Assembly: GCF_008373765.1 (NCBI RefSeq) | Contig: NZ_VUJW01000011.1 | Location: forward strand, 124,001 to 188,000 | Length of the DNA: 64,000 nucleotides | Direction: 5' to 3' | Source: Nocardioides antri | GTDB lineage: Bacteria > Actinomycetota > Actinomycetes > Propionibacteriales > Nocardioidaceae | Part shown: one piece after another, positions 44,153 through 53,015 of the stretch | How positions within the stretch are numbered: the first letter of the stretch is position 1 | Layout of the letters: every line of letters starts with the position of its first letter | Made by a program: the position numbers and the translations under genes | The notes under the pieces: model-generated | What the model was told of the DNA's origin: nothing | Databases searched by the model: none | Seen by the model: only the letters and a program-made list of their open reading frames with translations

Positions 44153-44521
44153 GTGGGACGTACGGCGGCGCGGGCGATCGCGGTCACTCTCCTCGCCGGA
44201 GCTGCGCTTTCTGCGTGCAGCACCGACGAGGGCTCGGACGACGGCAACGGCGGCGGGGACCCCGTCGTGGTCGAGATCACGTTCGAGGGCGGCGAGGTGA
44301 CCCCGAACGGCGATCGGGTCGAGGTCGGGGCGGGCGAGCCGATCGACCTCGTGGTGACCGCCGACGAGCCCGGCACGATCCACCTGCACTCGACGCCCGA
44401 GCAGGAGTTCTCCTACGAGGAGGGCACGGAGACGTTCGAGATCCAGATCGACCGCCCCGGCGTCGTCGAGGTCGAGTCGCACGAGCTGGACCAGGTGATC
44501 GTCCAGCTCGAGGTCCGTTGA
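44153..44521 (+). CDS. Cupredoxin-like lipoprotein
   Basis: The 122-residue lipoprotein starts at GTG 44153, with GGAAGG upstream. The signal ends in the lipobox LSAC (about residue 23). The mature domain, about 85 residues, is an Ig/cupredoxin-like beta-sandwich (VEITFEGGEVTPNGDRVEVGAGEPI, IHLHSTPEQEF, VVEVESHELDQVIVQLEV), with His in HLHS and SHE as possible metal ligands. No copper-site Cys is present. It overlaps the next gene by four bases (TTGA), so the pair is co-translated and probably works as one membrane unit. Confidence 0.78.
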   Translation: MGRTAARAIAVTLLAGAALSACSTDEGSDDGNGGGDPVVVEITFEGGEVTPNGDRVEVGAGEPIDLVVTADEPGTIHLHSTPEQEFSYEEGTETFEIQIDRPGVVEVESHELDQVIVQLEVR

Positions 44522-45870
44522 TCGGCGCGCTGGTCGAGGCCCACGGCATCGGAGGCGCCGAGGACCTGCCGATCTCGCTCGGTCTCGCCGTCTCCGGCGC
44601 CGTCGCGGCCCTCGTCGTCTCGTTCACCGTCCTGGTGGTCGCCTGGCGCACGCCGCGCTATGCGACCGGGCTCGACGACGAGGCGGACCCGGAGGTCGCC
44701 GAGGACCTCGAAGACCCCGAGGAGCCGGTGCGCGAGCGCCCGTCGCCATGGATCGTCGTGCTGCGGACCCTCGGCCTGGTCGGGTTCGTCTTCACCGCGC
44801 TCACCGCCGTCCTCGGCGAGGACCTGCTGACCAACCCGTTCTTCGGGATCATCTACGTCTGGCTGTGGGTCGGCATGGTCTTCGCCTCGCTCCTGTTCGG
44901 CCCGGTCTGGCGGGCGATCAGCCCGATGCGCACGATCAACGCGGCCCTGGCCCGGGTCGCCGGCAGCGACCCGGAGCGCGGCGTCGTCGACTACCCGTCC
45001 TGGCTCGGCTACTGGCCGGCGGCGATCGCGCTCTACTCCTTCGTGTGGATGGAGCTGGTCAGCCGCACGCCGACCGACCTCGGCACGGTCCGGCTCTGGT
45101 GCGCGCTCTACGTCGCCGCCATGCTCATCGGCGGCGCCGTCTTCGGGTCGCGGTTCTACGAGAACGCCGACCCGTTCGAGGTGTACTCCACGCTCGTGGG
45201 CTCGCTGTCGATCTGGGGTCGCAACGAGGAGGGCGGCGTGGCCCTGCGGAGCCCGCTGGCCGGTGCCGCCACCATCCCGTCCCGGCCCGGTCTCGTCGCC
45301 GTGGTGGCCGTGCTGTTCGGCAGCACGGCGTTCGACTCGTTCAGCGGGTCGTCGTACTGGCTCCGCACGATCCAGCAGGCGTCGGTCACCGGCTTCACGC
45401 TCGACAACCTCGGGCTGCTCGCGTTCTGCGTCGGCGCCGGCCTGATCTTCGCGACCGGCGCCGTGCTGACCTCGGTCGGGCCCGGCGTGCGACGCACCGA
45501 GCTGCCGCGCCGGCTGGCGCACTCGATCGTGCCGATCGTCGCGGGTTACATCGTCGCCCACTACCTGACGCTGCTCATCGACGTGGGCACGCAGACCCTC
45601 GCCCTGGCCAGCGACCCGCTCGGCAAGGGGTGGAACATCTTCTTCACCGCGGCGGTCGAGCCGACGTACTGGTTCTCCTACCACCCGAGCGTGCTCGCCA
45701 CGATCAAGGTGATGGCGGTCGTGATCGGGCACGTCGCGGCGGCGGTCCTCGCCCACGACCGGGCGATCGCGCTGCTCCCCCGGCGGCACCAGATCACCGG
45801 TCAGCTGCCGCTGCTCGCCGCCATGGTCGCGTTCACCGCGGGCGGGTTGTACCTCCTGTTCACCGCCTAG
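44518..45870 (+). CDS. Multi-pass integral membrane protein of unknown function
   Basis: The 450-residue protein starts at TTG 44518, overlapping the lipoprotein stop (TTGA). It has about ten helices, a charged first loop (DDEADPEVAEDLEDPEEPVRERPS) and conserved-looking membrane segments such as FGPVWRAISPMRTINAAL. Related actinobacterial proteins are often annotated as fenitrothion hydrolase, but no hydrolase motif can be seen, so that name is doubtful. With the cupredoxin-like lipoprotein it resembles a metal- or redox-related membrane pair. Its end overlaps the convergent CpaE-like gene by 11 bases. Confidence 0.72.
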   Translation: MIGALVEAHGIGGAEDLPISLGLAVSGAVAALVVSFTVLVVAWRTPRYATGLDDEADPEVAEDLEDPEEPVRERPSPWIVVLRTLGLVGFVFTALTAVLGEDLLTNPFFGIIYVWLWVGMVFASLLFGPVWRAISPMRTINAALARVAGSDPERGVVDYPSWLGYWPAAIALYSFVWMELVSRTPTDLGTVRLWCALYVAAMLIGGAVFGSRFYENADPFEVYSTLVGSLSIWGRNEEGGVALRSPLAGAATIPSRPGLVAVVAVLFGSTAFDSFSGSSYWLRTIQQASVTGFTLDNLGLLAFCVGAGLIFATGAVLTSVGPGVRRTELPRRLAHSIVPIVAGYIVAHYLTLLIDVGTQTLALASDPLGKGWNIFFTAAVEPTYWFSYHPSVLATIKVMAVVIGHVAAAVLAHDRAIALLPRRHQITGQLPLLAAMVAFTAGGLYLLFTA

Positions 45871-47059
45871 CAGCCACGCGTCCCGCCATCGCGTCGACCA
45901 ACGACGCGACGGCCCGGGTCAGCGGCGACTCGCCCGCCTCGACCAGCGTGCGCCCGGCGACGAGCGCCCGGTCGACCGCCGGCTGGTCGTCAGGCAGGAA
46001 GTGGACGCCGAGGTTGCCGCCGAACCCAGCCAGCATCGAGGTGACGTCGGCCTCGCGCCACCCGAGCGAGGGTCGCATCCGGTTGACGACCAACCGGAGC
46101 ACGGGCGCCGGAAGCACCTCGTGAACCTCGGCGATCGCGCGGGCGACCCGGGCCAGGCCGACCGGGTCGGCCGCGCCGACCAGCAGGACCTCGTCGGCTG
46201 CCGTGAGCGCCTCGAGGGTCATCGCGTTGCGCTCCGGGCGGGCTCCGACGTCGGTGGCCGGGTCCTGCTCGAGGCTGAACCCGGTGTCGATCACCACCTG
46301 TGCCTCGCTCCGCGCCCGCTCGACGATCGCGGTCAGCGCCCCCGGCCGCACCTCGACCCAGCGGTCCGCGCGCGGCAGCCCGGTGACGACGCGCAGGTGG
46401 TCGCTGAGCCGGCGCTGGACGGTGGGGAACCGCTCGTCGATCGAGCCGCCGGTCACCAGTCGGGCAGCGGAGAGCAGCCCGGAGACCTCGTCCAGGACGC
46501 CGAGCTGCTGGGCGACCGCGCCGCCGTAGGGGTCTGCGTCGACGAGCACCGTCGTCATGCGGCGCCGGGCGAGCTCGGCCGCGAGCGCGGTGGCCAGGGT
46601 CGTGCGCCCGGGAGCGCCGGCCGGCCCCCAGACTGCGATCACGCGACCGGAGGGCGGTGCCGACGGCGGCAGCCCCGCGACCGCCTCGACGGTCGGTGCC
46701 TCCAGCAGGGCCGGACCGGGGCCGCGCACCACGGCGTCGACGAGGTCCTCGACCCGGTCCGCCGCGACGACCGCGTCGATCCCGATCCGGTGGGCGCGGG
46801 CGCGGGCCACGTCGTCGTCCTGCGCGACGGCGACGGCGCGAACGCCGTACTGCCGCAGCTGGTCGACCACCGCCGCGTCGAGCCCCGCCAGCTCCGCCCC
46901 CAGCACGGCGACCTCGCCCTGGCCGGCGCTCGCCGTCGCGAGCAGGTCGTCGACGTCGACGCACCGCTTGAGCACGACGACGCCTGGGTGCTCGTTGAGA
47001 CTGGCGAGCGCGCTGCTCTCCCAGGCGGCGCCGGTCGACACCAGCAGGGTGACGATCAC
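45860..47059 (-). CDS. CpaE-like P-loop ATPase (Tad/septum-site type)
   Basis: The 399-residue protein starts at GTG 47059, three bases after the SAF-domain gene stop. The N-terminal half (about 1-120) is a receiver-like domain (VAVLGAELAGLDAAVVDQL). The C-terminal MinD/ParA-like domain has a P-loop GPAGAPGRTTL at about 145-155 in which the usual Lys is Arg, plus LVDADPYGGAVAQQLG and VVIDTGFSLE. This form is common in actinobacterial pilus-localisation proteins. No CpaF ATPase, TadB/C or pilin gene is present nearby, so the pathway is incomplete here. It could act in pilus assembly or septum placement. Confidence 0.8.
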   Translation of the reverse strand: MIVTLLVSTGAAWESSALASLNEHPGVVVLKRCVDVDDLLATASAGQGEVAVLGAELAGLDAAVVDQLRQYGVRAVAVAQDDDVARARAHRIGIDAVVAADRVEDLVDAVVRGPGPALLEAPTVEAVAGLPPSAPPSGRVIAVWGPAGAPGRTTLATALAAELARRRMTTVLVDADPYGGAVAQQLGVLDEVSGLLSAARLVTGGSIDERFPTVQRRLSDHLRVVTGLPRADRWVEVRPGALTAIVERARSEAQVVIDTGFSLEQDPATDVGARPERNAMTLEALTAADEVLLVGAADPVGLARVARAIAEVHEVLPAPVLRLVVNRMRPSLGWREADVTSMLAGFGGNLGVHFLPDDQPAVDRALVAGRTLVEAGESPLTRAVASLVDAMAGRVAARR

Positions 47060-47062
47060 GGC

Positions 47063-47725
47063 TCAGGACCTCTGGACGACGCGGACGACCGGGTCCTCGG
47101 CGCCGTCGAGCACGGCGAGGAACTCCGCGACCTCCGCCTCGTCGACCGCCAGGACCAGCTGGCGCGTCCCGGTGACGGCGAAGGCCTCCTCGACCGCCGG
47201 AGCGGCGACCACGGTCGTGTCGGACAGCGCCGGGGCGTCAGCGGCGCTCTGGCCACGACCGCCGGACAGGCTGACGTAGACGTCGACCACCGACCCCGTG
47301 ACGACGGTCGGCGGGACCCGGTTCGGGTCGAGGTCGAGGGGCACCTGGACGGTGCCGGCGTCCTGGGCCGCGCCGACGGCGGACCGTGGGAGGAGCTCCC
47401 CGGCGCCGATCCCGCGGGCCAGCACGAGGTCGGCCGGCAGCGGCTCGTCGGCGGACAGGTAGCGGTCGAGGTCGCCGTCGTCGGTGAACCGCACGCGTAC
47501 GGCGACGACGTCCTCCGCGCCGATCGGCGCGCCTGCGCCGTGGTCGCCGACCGCTGCCCACACGGCGACCGTGTCGTCCGCAGCGGCGAGCAGCCGAGCG
47601 CCGAGCACGACGGACCCGGCGACGATCAGCAGGCCGATCCACAACCGCGGGTCACGCCACCCCGCCCTGGTCACCCTCGTGGCGACCGGAGGCGCTGGCG
47701 TGCCCGGCTTCCCGAGACTGGACAC
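47063..47725 (-). CDS. SAF-domain (CpaB/RcpC-like) membrane protein
   Basis: The 220-residue protein begins at GTG 47725. One membrane helix (RLWIGLLIVAGSVVLGARLLAAADD) is followed by an exported SAF-type domain (VWAAVGDHGAGAPIGAEDVVAVRV, LVLARGIGAGELLPRSAV) and an RcpC-like C-terminal region (VVDVYVSLSGG). In Tad/Flp systems this protein occupies the secretion channel. It heads a two-gene operon with the CpaE-like gene, without the rest of a pilus locus. Confidence 0.8.
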   Translation of the reverse strand: MSSLGKPGTPAPPVATRVTRAGWRDPRLWIGLLIVAGSVVLGARLLAAADDTVAVWAAVGDHGAGAPIGAEDVVAVRVRFTDDGDLDRYLSADEPLPADLVLARGIGAGELLPRSAVGAAQDAGTVQVPLDLDPNRVPPTVVTGSVVDVYVSLSGGRGQSAADAPALSDTTVVAAPAVEEAFAVTGTRQLVLAVDEAEVAEFLAVLDGAEDPVVRVVQRS

Positions 47726-47825
47726 GAGGACATGATGCAGTCCCCCCGCCGTCCCGTCACCTGGCCGTCCACAGGTCAGCGGGGCGTTGCTGCGATCGCG
47801 CAGGTGCGGATGGGACGATGGGCCC

Positions 47826-48062
47826 ATGGCCGGGACCCCGCGCTTCTACACGCTCGCCGACGTCGCCGAGGTGCTCAACACCTCGAGCGCCCAGGTCTAC
47901 GCACTGGTCCGCCGCGGCGAGCTGCCGGCGATCAAGATCGGCGGCCGGGGCCAGTGGCGGGTCGAGGCCACCAAGCTGGAGGAGTACATCCAGGAGCAGT
48001 ACAAGGCCGCCGAGAAGTACGTCGAGACGCACCCCTTCGTCGACTCGGACGCGCCGGACTAG
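47826..48062 (+). CDS. Small excisionase-family HTH DNA-binding protein
   Basis: The 78-residue protein starts at ATG 47826; the in-frame ATG at 47787 only adds low-quality sequence. TPRFYTLADVAEVLNTSSAQVYALVRRGELPAIKIGG is a winged-helix HTH of the MerR/excisionase superfamily, followed by RGQWRVEATKLEEYIQEQY. Despite the family name there is no integrase or phage gene nearby, so this is a chromosomal regulator. It is divergent from the SAF/CpaE operon and converges on htrA with only five bases between stops. Confidence 0.82.
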   Translation: MAGTPRFYTLADVAEVLNTSSAQVYALVRRGELPAIKIGGRGQWRVEATKLEEYIQEQYKAAEKYVETHPFVDSDAPD

Positions 48063-48067
48063 CGGAG

Positions 48068-49483
48068 CTACCCCACCTCGCCGTCGAGCGTGACCGAGAT
48101 CGTCCGCTCGGTGCCGTCCCGCTCGATGGTGAACTCGATGGTCTCGCCCGGCTGGTGCGTGCGGATCGCCACGATGAGCGCGATCCCGTCGGTGACCCGG
48201 TCGCCGTTGACGTGGGTGATCAGGTCGCCGTCCTCGAGGCCGGCCTCCTGGGCCGGTGAGTCGTCGAGGACCTCGTCGATCGTCGCGCCGTCGAACTCGG
48301 CAGGGCCGCCGGTCTCCACGCGGGCGCCGATCACGGGGTACTGCGCCTCGCCGGAGGCGAGGATCTGGTCGGCGGTGACGACGACCTGCTCGACCGGGAT
48401 CGCGAAGCCGACGCCGATGTTGCCGGCTTGGTCGTCGATGCTGCCCCCGCCGTTGGTCGCGATCGCGGAGTTCACGCCGACGACCTGGCCGCGGAGGTTC
48501 ACCAGCGGGCCGCCGGAGTTGCCGGGGTTGATCGCGGCGTCGGTCTGGACCGCGTTGATGTAGGACGAGTCGTCGGCGGTGTTGCCCGTCGTGACCGGCC
48601 GGTTGAGGGCGCTGACGATGCCCGACGTCACCGTCGAGCTGAGACCGAGGGGCGCCCCGATCGCCACGACGGGCTCGCCGACGCGGAGCCCTCGCGAGCG
48701 GCCCAGCGCGGCGGGCTTGAGGTCCTCGGCGCCGGAGACGTGGAGCACGGCGAGGTCGTAGACGGGACTCCGCCCGACGACGGTCGCGGGGAGCCGGTTG
48801 CCGTCCTGGTCGACGATCTCGATCGGACCGTCGTTCTCGGCGGCGTCGGCGACGACGTGGTTGTTGGTGATGATGTGGCCCTTGCCGTCGAGCACGAAGC
48901 CCGACCCGGTGGCCCCGGCCTCGACGCCGTCGAGCTCGGCGATGATCTGGACGGTGCTCGGGAGCACCTCCTGGGCAACCCGGGCGACGGAGCCGGGCTT
49001 CTCCAGCGGCGCCTGCGTGTTGAGGTCCGCGTCGTCGAGCCCGCCGCCCACGGTCGAGCTGATGGTGTCGGCGTCGTCGGACCACTCGGAGTAGCCGATC
49101 CCGCCGAGCACACCACCGACCACGCCGACCACGAGGGCGAGCACCGCGACCAGCGGCCACATCCAGCCGGAGGGCCGGGTGGACGGCCGCGTGACCCGGA
49201 GGTGGGCGGGCCCGCCCGGTGCCTGCGGCGGCAACGTCCGGGTCGGCGGCGGGGGCGGGTACTGCTCCTGAGCGGGAGCCGGCGACACGGCCGGCGCTGC
49301 CGGCGGGGCGGCCGGCGGTGGTGACGACGGCGGGGGTGACATCGGAGGAACAAGTGACGAGCCGCCGCCCGGCGGCGCCCACCGCTCCTCGGCCGGCGGA
49401 CGGTGCCCGATCGGCTGGGTGTGCTCGGGCTCGGCCGACGGCTCCGGCGTCCGGCCGTCGGGGTCGTCGGATCGCTCGTTCAC
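48068..49483 (-). CDS. htrA: HtrA/DegP-like membrane serine protease
   Basis: The 471-residue protease starts at GTG 49483. The cytoplasmic N-terminus is about 105 residues and Pro-rich, followed by a membrane helix (MWPLVAVLALVVGVVGGVLGG, about 108-128). The external protease domain has His209 (TNNHVV), Asp243 (YDLAVLHV) and Ser323 (NPGNSGGP), then one PDZ domain (about 375-471). It degrades or refolds damaged exported proteins. It lies downstream of the sigE and anti-sigma genes, the order known in mycobacteria, so it is probably a SigE-regulon member. No TatB gene follows. Confidence 0.93.
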   Translation of the reverse strand: MNERSDDPDGRTPEPSAEPEHTQPIGHRPPAEERWAPPGGGSSLVPPMSPPPSSPPPAAPPAAPAVSPAPAQEQYPPPPPTRTLPPQAPGGPAHLRVTRPSTRPSGWMWPLVAVLALVVGVVGGVLGGIGYSEWSDDADTISSTVGGGLDDADLNTQAPLEKPGSVARVAQEVLPSTVQIIAELDGVEAGATGSGFVLDGKGHIITNNHVVADAAENDGPIEIVDQDGNRLPATVVGRSPVYDLAVLHVSGAEDLKPAALGRSRGLRVGEPVVAIGAPLGLSSTVTSGIVSALNRPVTTGNTADDSSYINAVQTDAAINPGNSGGPLVNLRGQVVGVNSAIATNGGGSIDDQAGNIGVGFAIPVEQVVVTADQILASGEAQYPVIGARVETGGPAEFDGATIDEVLDDSPAQEAGLEDGDLITHVNGDRVTDGIALIVAIRTHQPGETIEFTIERDGTERTISVTLDGEVG

Positions 49484-49539
49484 GGTTCCATCATCGCCGA
49501 TGGCCACAGCCGCCGCTCTCCTGCCTGGGATCGGTCGGT

Positions 49540-50088
49540 CTACGGGAGCAGTTGCTGGACCCAGGCCGGCACGGGAGCCGGGGTCGTCCAGGCAGGCCCG
49601 CCGAGCGGGTCGACCGTGGCCGCGGGCACGACGGCGCCGACCGGGGTCCGCCCGTCCCGCCCGCGCTGCGCGTCGTCGGCCGGCTCGCTCGCCGCGGGCG
49701 TCTCCAGCCGAGAGACGGGCGGACGACGGTCCGCGGGCTCGCTCCCGGGACCGAACCCGAGCGCCAGGACGCCCACCATCGCGGCGCCGAGCGCGCCGCC
49801 GCCGAGCACGGCGACGCCGACACCGCGGCGGATGCCGCCGGCTCTGTGGCGGGAGTCGACGAGGAACCGCTCCCCCGGCGTCAGGCTGAGCAGCGAGCCC
49901 TTGAGGTCGGGCGAGGCGGCGCCGACACCGCCGGAGAGCCCCGCGAGCCTGGTCTTGACCCATCCCTCCCGCTCGACGAGGTCGCGGCAGGCGTGGCACG
50001 CATAGACGTGGGCCCAGGCCTCCTCCGCCTCGGCTGCTGAGAGCTGGCCGTCGAGGAGGGCGCTGACCCGCGCGCCGAGGTGGCCCAT
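49540..50088 (-). CDS. Zinc-binding anti-sigma factor (RseA-like)
   Basis: The 182-residue protein starts at ATG 50088, sharing a base with the sigE stop. The N-terminal zf-HC2 pattern is present: His in WAHVYAC with CHAC, that is H-x3-C-x2-C, typical of ZAS-type redox-sensing anti-sigma factors. A hydrophobic stretch (GVGVAVLGGGALGAAMVGVLALGFG) at about 95-120 may anchor it in the membrane. The C-terminus is Pro-rich. By position it should hold SigE inactive until stress. Confidence 0.87.
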   Translation of the reverse strand: MGHLGARVSALLDGQLSAAEAEEAWAHVYACHACRDLVEREGWVKTRLAGLSGGVGAASPDLKGSLLSLTPGERFLVDSRHRAGGIRRGVGVAVLGGGALGAAMVGVLALGFGPGSEPADRRPPVSRLETPAASEPADDAQRGRDGRTPVGAVVPAATVDPLGGPAWTTPAPVPAWVQQLLP

Positions 50089-50705
50089 CACGACCGTCCC
50101 AGCCCGGGCACGAGCGGCGCCGGGCCGGCGAACCGGGTGCGGTCGCCGGTCGGTGCGCGGTGCGCCAGCGCGGCGCGGAGCATCGCCCGGCCGCGGTGGA
50201 TGCGGGACCGCACGGTGCCGAGCTTGGCGTCGAGGATCTCGGCGATCTCCTCGTAGGTCAGGCCCTCGATGTCGCAGAGCACCACGGCGGCGCGGAAGTC
50301 CGGCGGAAGCGCCGAGAGCGCGGCCTCGACGTCGTCGTCGAAGGTGCGGTCGGCGTACGCCGTGTCGGGCCCGGCGACGGCGCTCGCGATCCGGGCGGCC
50401 CGCTCGTCGGAGAGGGCGTCGAAGCGGATCCGCTGGCGGCGGCGGGCCTGGTCGAGGAAGAGGTTGGTCGTGATCCGGTGGAGCCAGCCCTCGAACGTGC
50501 CGGGCTGGTAGGTGTGGAGCGAGCGGAACACCCGGACGAAGACCTCCTGGGTGAGGTCCTCGGCGTCGTGGCGGTTGCCGGTCAGGCGGAGCGCGAGGCG
50601 GAACACGCGGTCGGAGTGCTGCTCGACGATCGACTGCCAGTCCCCCGTCTGCCCAGCCTGCCCCGTCTGCCCGGCCTGCTCGGCGACCGGTCGCTCCGCG
50701 CTCAT
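50088..50705 (-). CDS. sigE: ECF RNA polymerase sigma factor SigE-like
   Basis: The 205-residue sigma factor starts at ATG 50705, with AGGAA upstream. A longer frame extends to 50798 without a better start. Sigma-70 region 2 is seen in [38 protein letters not shown] and region 4 in [45 protein letters not shown]. The order sigE, anti-sigma, htrA and a divergent O-methyltransferase matches mycobacterial SigE loci. An ECF promoter lies 123-148 bases upstream. Confidence 0.93.
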   Translation of the reverse strand: MSAERPVAEQAGQTGQAGQTGDWQSIVEQHSDRVFRLALRLTGNRHDAEDLTQEVFVRVFRSLHTYQPGTFEGWLHRITTNLFLDQARRRQRIRFDALSDERAARIASAVAGPDTAYADRTFDDDVEAALSALPPDFRAAVVLCDIEGLTYEEIAEILDAKLGTVRSRIHRGRAMLRAALAHRAPTGDRTRFAGPAPLVPGLGRS

Positions 50706-50827
50706 GGTTCCTGCCCTTCTCCGCACCTGGGTGCTGCCTCCCTCGTGAGCGATGACGGTATGCCTGCGGCCTGAGGAAACCCTGTGAAAAGGCTCCACGG
50801 CTCCCGTGAGACCGCGACAACCCTCCC

Positions 50828-50853
50828 AACGACCGGCTCGGGCGTGTTGTTCC
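50828..50853 (-). promoter_or_regulatory. ECF (SigE-type) promoter of sigE
   Basis: On the minus strand, GGAAC (50853-50849) is followed after exactly 17 bases by CGTT (50831-50828). This is the -35/-10 pattern of the SigE-like ECF group and is oriented towards sigE. It would give a leader of about 115 bases and suggests autoregulation. Confidence 0.6.
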
Positions 50854-50922
50854 GGCCAGCGGCCGTCGGACTCCCGGCGGTGGATACCCGGAACGAGGCC
50901 CGGAGACCGTTACGGTGGCCTC

Positions 50923-51591
50923 GTGGCCGCCTCTCCGCTCGACCCGATCAGCCCCGCCAGCTGGACCTTCGCCGAGACCTACGTCGCGGAGGACGACGTG
51001 CTCCTGGCAGCGCGTGCCCGCGCCGAGGAGGTCGGTGCGGTCGCGATCGGCTCGGGGGCAGGTGCCGCGCTGCGGTTCCTGGCGGCGGTGCTCGACGCCC
51101 GGGCGGTGGTCGAGATCGGCACGGGAGCCGGCGTCTCCGGCCTCTGGCTGCTGCGCGGCATGCGCCCCGACGGCGTGCTGACCACCGTCGACGTCGAGGC
51201 CGAGCACCAGCGCCTGGCCCGCGAGAGCTTCAAGGACGAGGGCGTCCCGCCCCAGCGGGTGCGCACCATCGCGGGCCGCGCGCTCGACGTGCTCCCCCGC
51301 CTGACCGACGGCCACTACGACATCGTGTTCGCCGACGCTGACAAGCGCGAGTACGGCGCCTACCTGGCCGAGGCCCTCCGGCTGCTGCGCCCCGGCGGCG
51401 TCGTCGCGTTCGACAACGCGCTGTGGCACGACCGGGTCGCCGACCCGGCCCAGCGCGACGACGAGACGATCGCGATCCGGGCGCTCGTCCAGGAGGTCAG
51501 CGTGACCGACGGCCTGGTGCCGCTGCTGCTCCCCGTCGGTGACGGCCTGCTGGTCGCCAAGAAGGAGTGGGTCCCCGAAGGCGGGGACTGA
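50923..51591 (+). CDS. SAM-dependent O-methyltransferase
   Basis: The 222-residue protein starts at GTG 50923. It has the SAM-binding motif VVEIGTGAGVSGLWLL, the acidic loop DVEAEHQRLA, FADADKREYGAYL and the GGVVAFDNALWHDRV region typical of catechol-type O-methyltransferases. It is divergent from sigE, as Rv1220c is in Mycobacterium, so the pairing is old. The substrate is unknown. It converges on the aldo/keto reductase gene. Confidence 0.9.
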   Translation: MAASPLDPISPASWTFAETYVAEDDVLLAARARAEEVGAVAIGSGAGAALRFLAAVLDARAVVEIGTGAGVSGLWLLRGMRPDGVLTTVDVEAEHQRLARESFKDEGVPPQRVRTIAGRALDVLPRLTDGHYDIVFADADKREYGAYLAEALRLLRPGGVVAFDNALWHDRVADPAQRDDETIAIRALVQEVSVTDGLVPLLLPVGDGLLVAKKEWVPEGGD

Positions 51592-51596
51592 CGCCC

Positions 51597-52604
51597 CTAC
51601 GCGTCGATGGGCGACATGTCGCCGTACCTCTCGCCCACGACCGCGTCGCGCGGCACCGCCTTCTCGAGCGCGACCAGGTCGTGGTCGGTCAGCTCGACCG
51701 CGGCGGCCGCGACGTTCTCCTCGAGGTAGCGCGTCCGCTTCGTGCCGGGGATCGGCACCACGTCCGGCCCCTGGGCCAGCACCCACGCCAGCGCGACCTG
51801 CCCGGGCGTGACGCCCTTCTGGTCGGCGAGGGCCCGGACGTTCTCGACGAGCGCGAGGTTCGTGGCCAGCGCGTCGCCCTGGAACCGCGGGAAGTACGCC
51901 GACCGCCGGAGGTCGCCGTCGCCGGCGGCGCCGCCTGACTCGGTGATCGTGCCGGTGAGCATGCCCCGGCCCAGCGGGGAGTACGGGACCAGGCCGATCC
52001 CGAGCTCGCGGATCGTCGGGAGGATCTGGTCCTCGACGTCGCGCGTGAAGAGGGAGTACTCGGTCTGCAGCGCGGTGATCGGGTGGACCGCGTGCGCGCG
52101 CCGGATGGTCGCCGGCGCCGCCTCGGAGAGCCCGAGGTGGCGCACCTTCCCGGCGGCGACCAGCTCGGCCATCGCGCCGACGGTCTCCTCGATCGGCACG
52201 GACTTGTCGACCCGGTGCTGGTAGTAGAGGTCGATGACGTCGACGCCGAGCCGGGCGAGCGAGGCGTCGCAGGCGGCACGGACGTACTCCGGCCGGCCGT
52301 TGATGCCGACCGGGGTCCCGTCCGGGAGCCGCTCGTTGCCGAACTTGGTGGCGAGCTGGACGCCGTCCCGGCCGTGCTGGCTGGAGGCGATCGCGCGACC
52401 GACCAGCTGCTCGTTCGTGAAGGGGCCGTACATGTCGGCGGTGTCGAGGAAGGTCACCCCGAGGTCGAGAGCGCGGTGGATGGTGGCCACCGCCTCTCCC
52501 TCGTCGGCGGTCCCGTAGAACTCCGACATGCCCATGCAGCCCAGGCCGAGGACGGAGACGGTCAGGGAGGAGTCGGTGCCAAGAGTGCGGGTGGTGAGGG
52601 TCAT
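51597..52604 (-). CDS. Aldo/keto reductase
   Basis: The 335-residue enzyme starts at ATG 52604, chosen for GGAGG just upstream; the frame opens three codons earlier. The AKR tetrad is visible: Asp in DTADMYGPF, Tyr in the same motif, Lys in LATKFG and His in DLYYQHRVD. The NADP-binding end is [15 protein letters not shown]. It should reduce aldehydes or ketones with NADPH. The MerR gene upstream is the probable regulator, and the stop of that gene is nine bases before this start. Confidence 0.93.
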   Translation of the reverse strand: MTLTTRTLGTDSSLTVSVLGLGCMGMSEFYGTADEGEAVATIHRALDLGVTFLDTADMYGPFTNEQLVGRAIASSQHGRDGVQLATKFGNERLPDGTPVGINGRPEYVRAACDASLARLGVDVIDLYYQHRVDKSVPIEETVGAMAELVAAGKVRHLGLSEAAPATIRRAHAVHPITALQTEYSLFTRDVEDQILPTIRELGIGLVPYSPLGRGMLTGTITESGGAAGDGDLRRSAYFPRFQGDALATNLALVENVRALADQKGVTPGQVALAWVLAQGPDVVPIPGTKRTRYLEENVAAAAVELTDHDLVALEKAVPRDAVVGERYGDMSPIDA

Positions 52605-52613
52605 GCCCTCCAC

Positions 52614-53009
52614 TCAACGACTTCGAGCGCGCTCCAGGTCAAGCGCCTGCTCGACCTTTCCCTCGTAGATCCCGATCTTGTGGTCGATCGCCCGCAGGTG
52701 ACCGGTCACCTCGGCGAGCTGCGCCTCGACGCGCTCGCGGTGCGCCACCAGCAGGGCGAGCCGCTCGGCCTCGTTGCCGTCGCCGGACCGCACGAGGTCG
52801 GCGTACTTCCGCACCTCACGGATGGGCATGCCGGTGGCGCGGAGCCGCGTGACCAGCTCGATCCACGCCAGGTCACGGTCGGTGTAACGGCGATGACCGG
52901 AGGTGGAGCGATCGACAGCGGCCAGCAACAGTCCGTCGCGCTCGTAGTACCGCAGGGTGTGGGGGGTGAGACCCGACCGGTCGGCGGCCTCCGCGATCGA
53001 GTAGCTCAT
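52614..53009 (-). CDS. MerR-family transcriptional regulator
   Basis: The 131-residue protein starts at ATG 53009, with the MerR winged HTH (YSIAEAADRSGLTPHTLRYYERDGLL) and an SGHRRYTDRDLAWIELVTRLRATGMPIREVRKYADL core, then a coiled-coil dimer helix to the end. There is no Cys pattern for metal sensing, so it probably senses an organic compound. It controls itself and the aldo/keto reductase through the palindrome just upstream. The start appears leaderless: the promoter -10 is only seven bases before the ATG. Confidence 0.92.
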   Translation of the reverse strand: MSYSIAEAADRSGLTPHTLRYYERDGLLLAAVDRSTSGHRRYTDRDLAWIELVTRLRATGMPIREVRKYADLVRSGDGNEAERLALLVAHRERVEAQLAEVTGHLRAIDHKIGIYEGKVEQALDLERARSR

Positions 53010-53015
53010 CCGACC

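Noticed and set aside
47826-48062. Excisionase-type HTH as a sign of a prophage or integrated element
   Set aside because: No integrase, attachment repeat or phage gene is nearby, and base composition matches the neighbours.
50890-50911. GGAAC followed by CGTT on the plus strand before the O-methyltransferase, a possible second SigE promoter
   Set aside because: The spacer is only 13 bases, outside the 16-17 used by ECF promoters.
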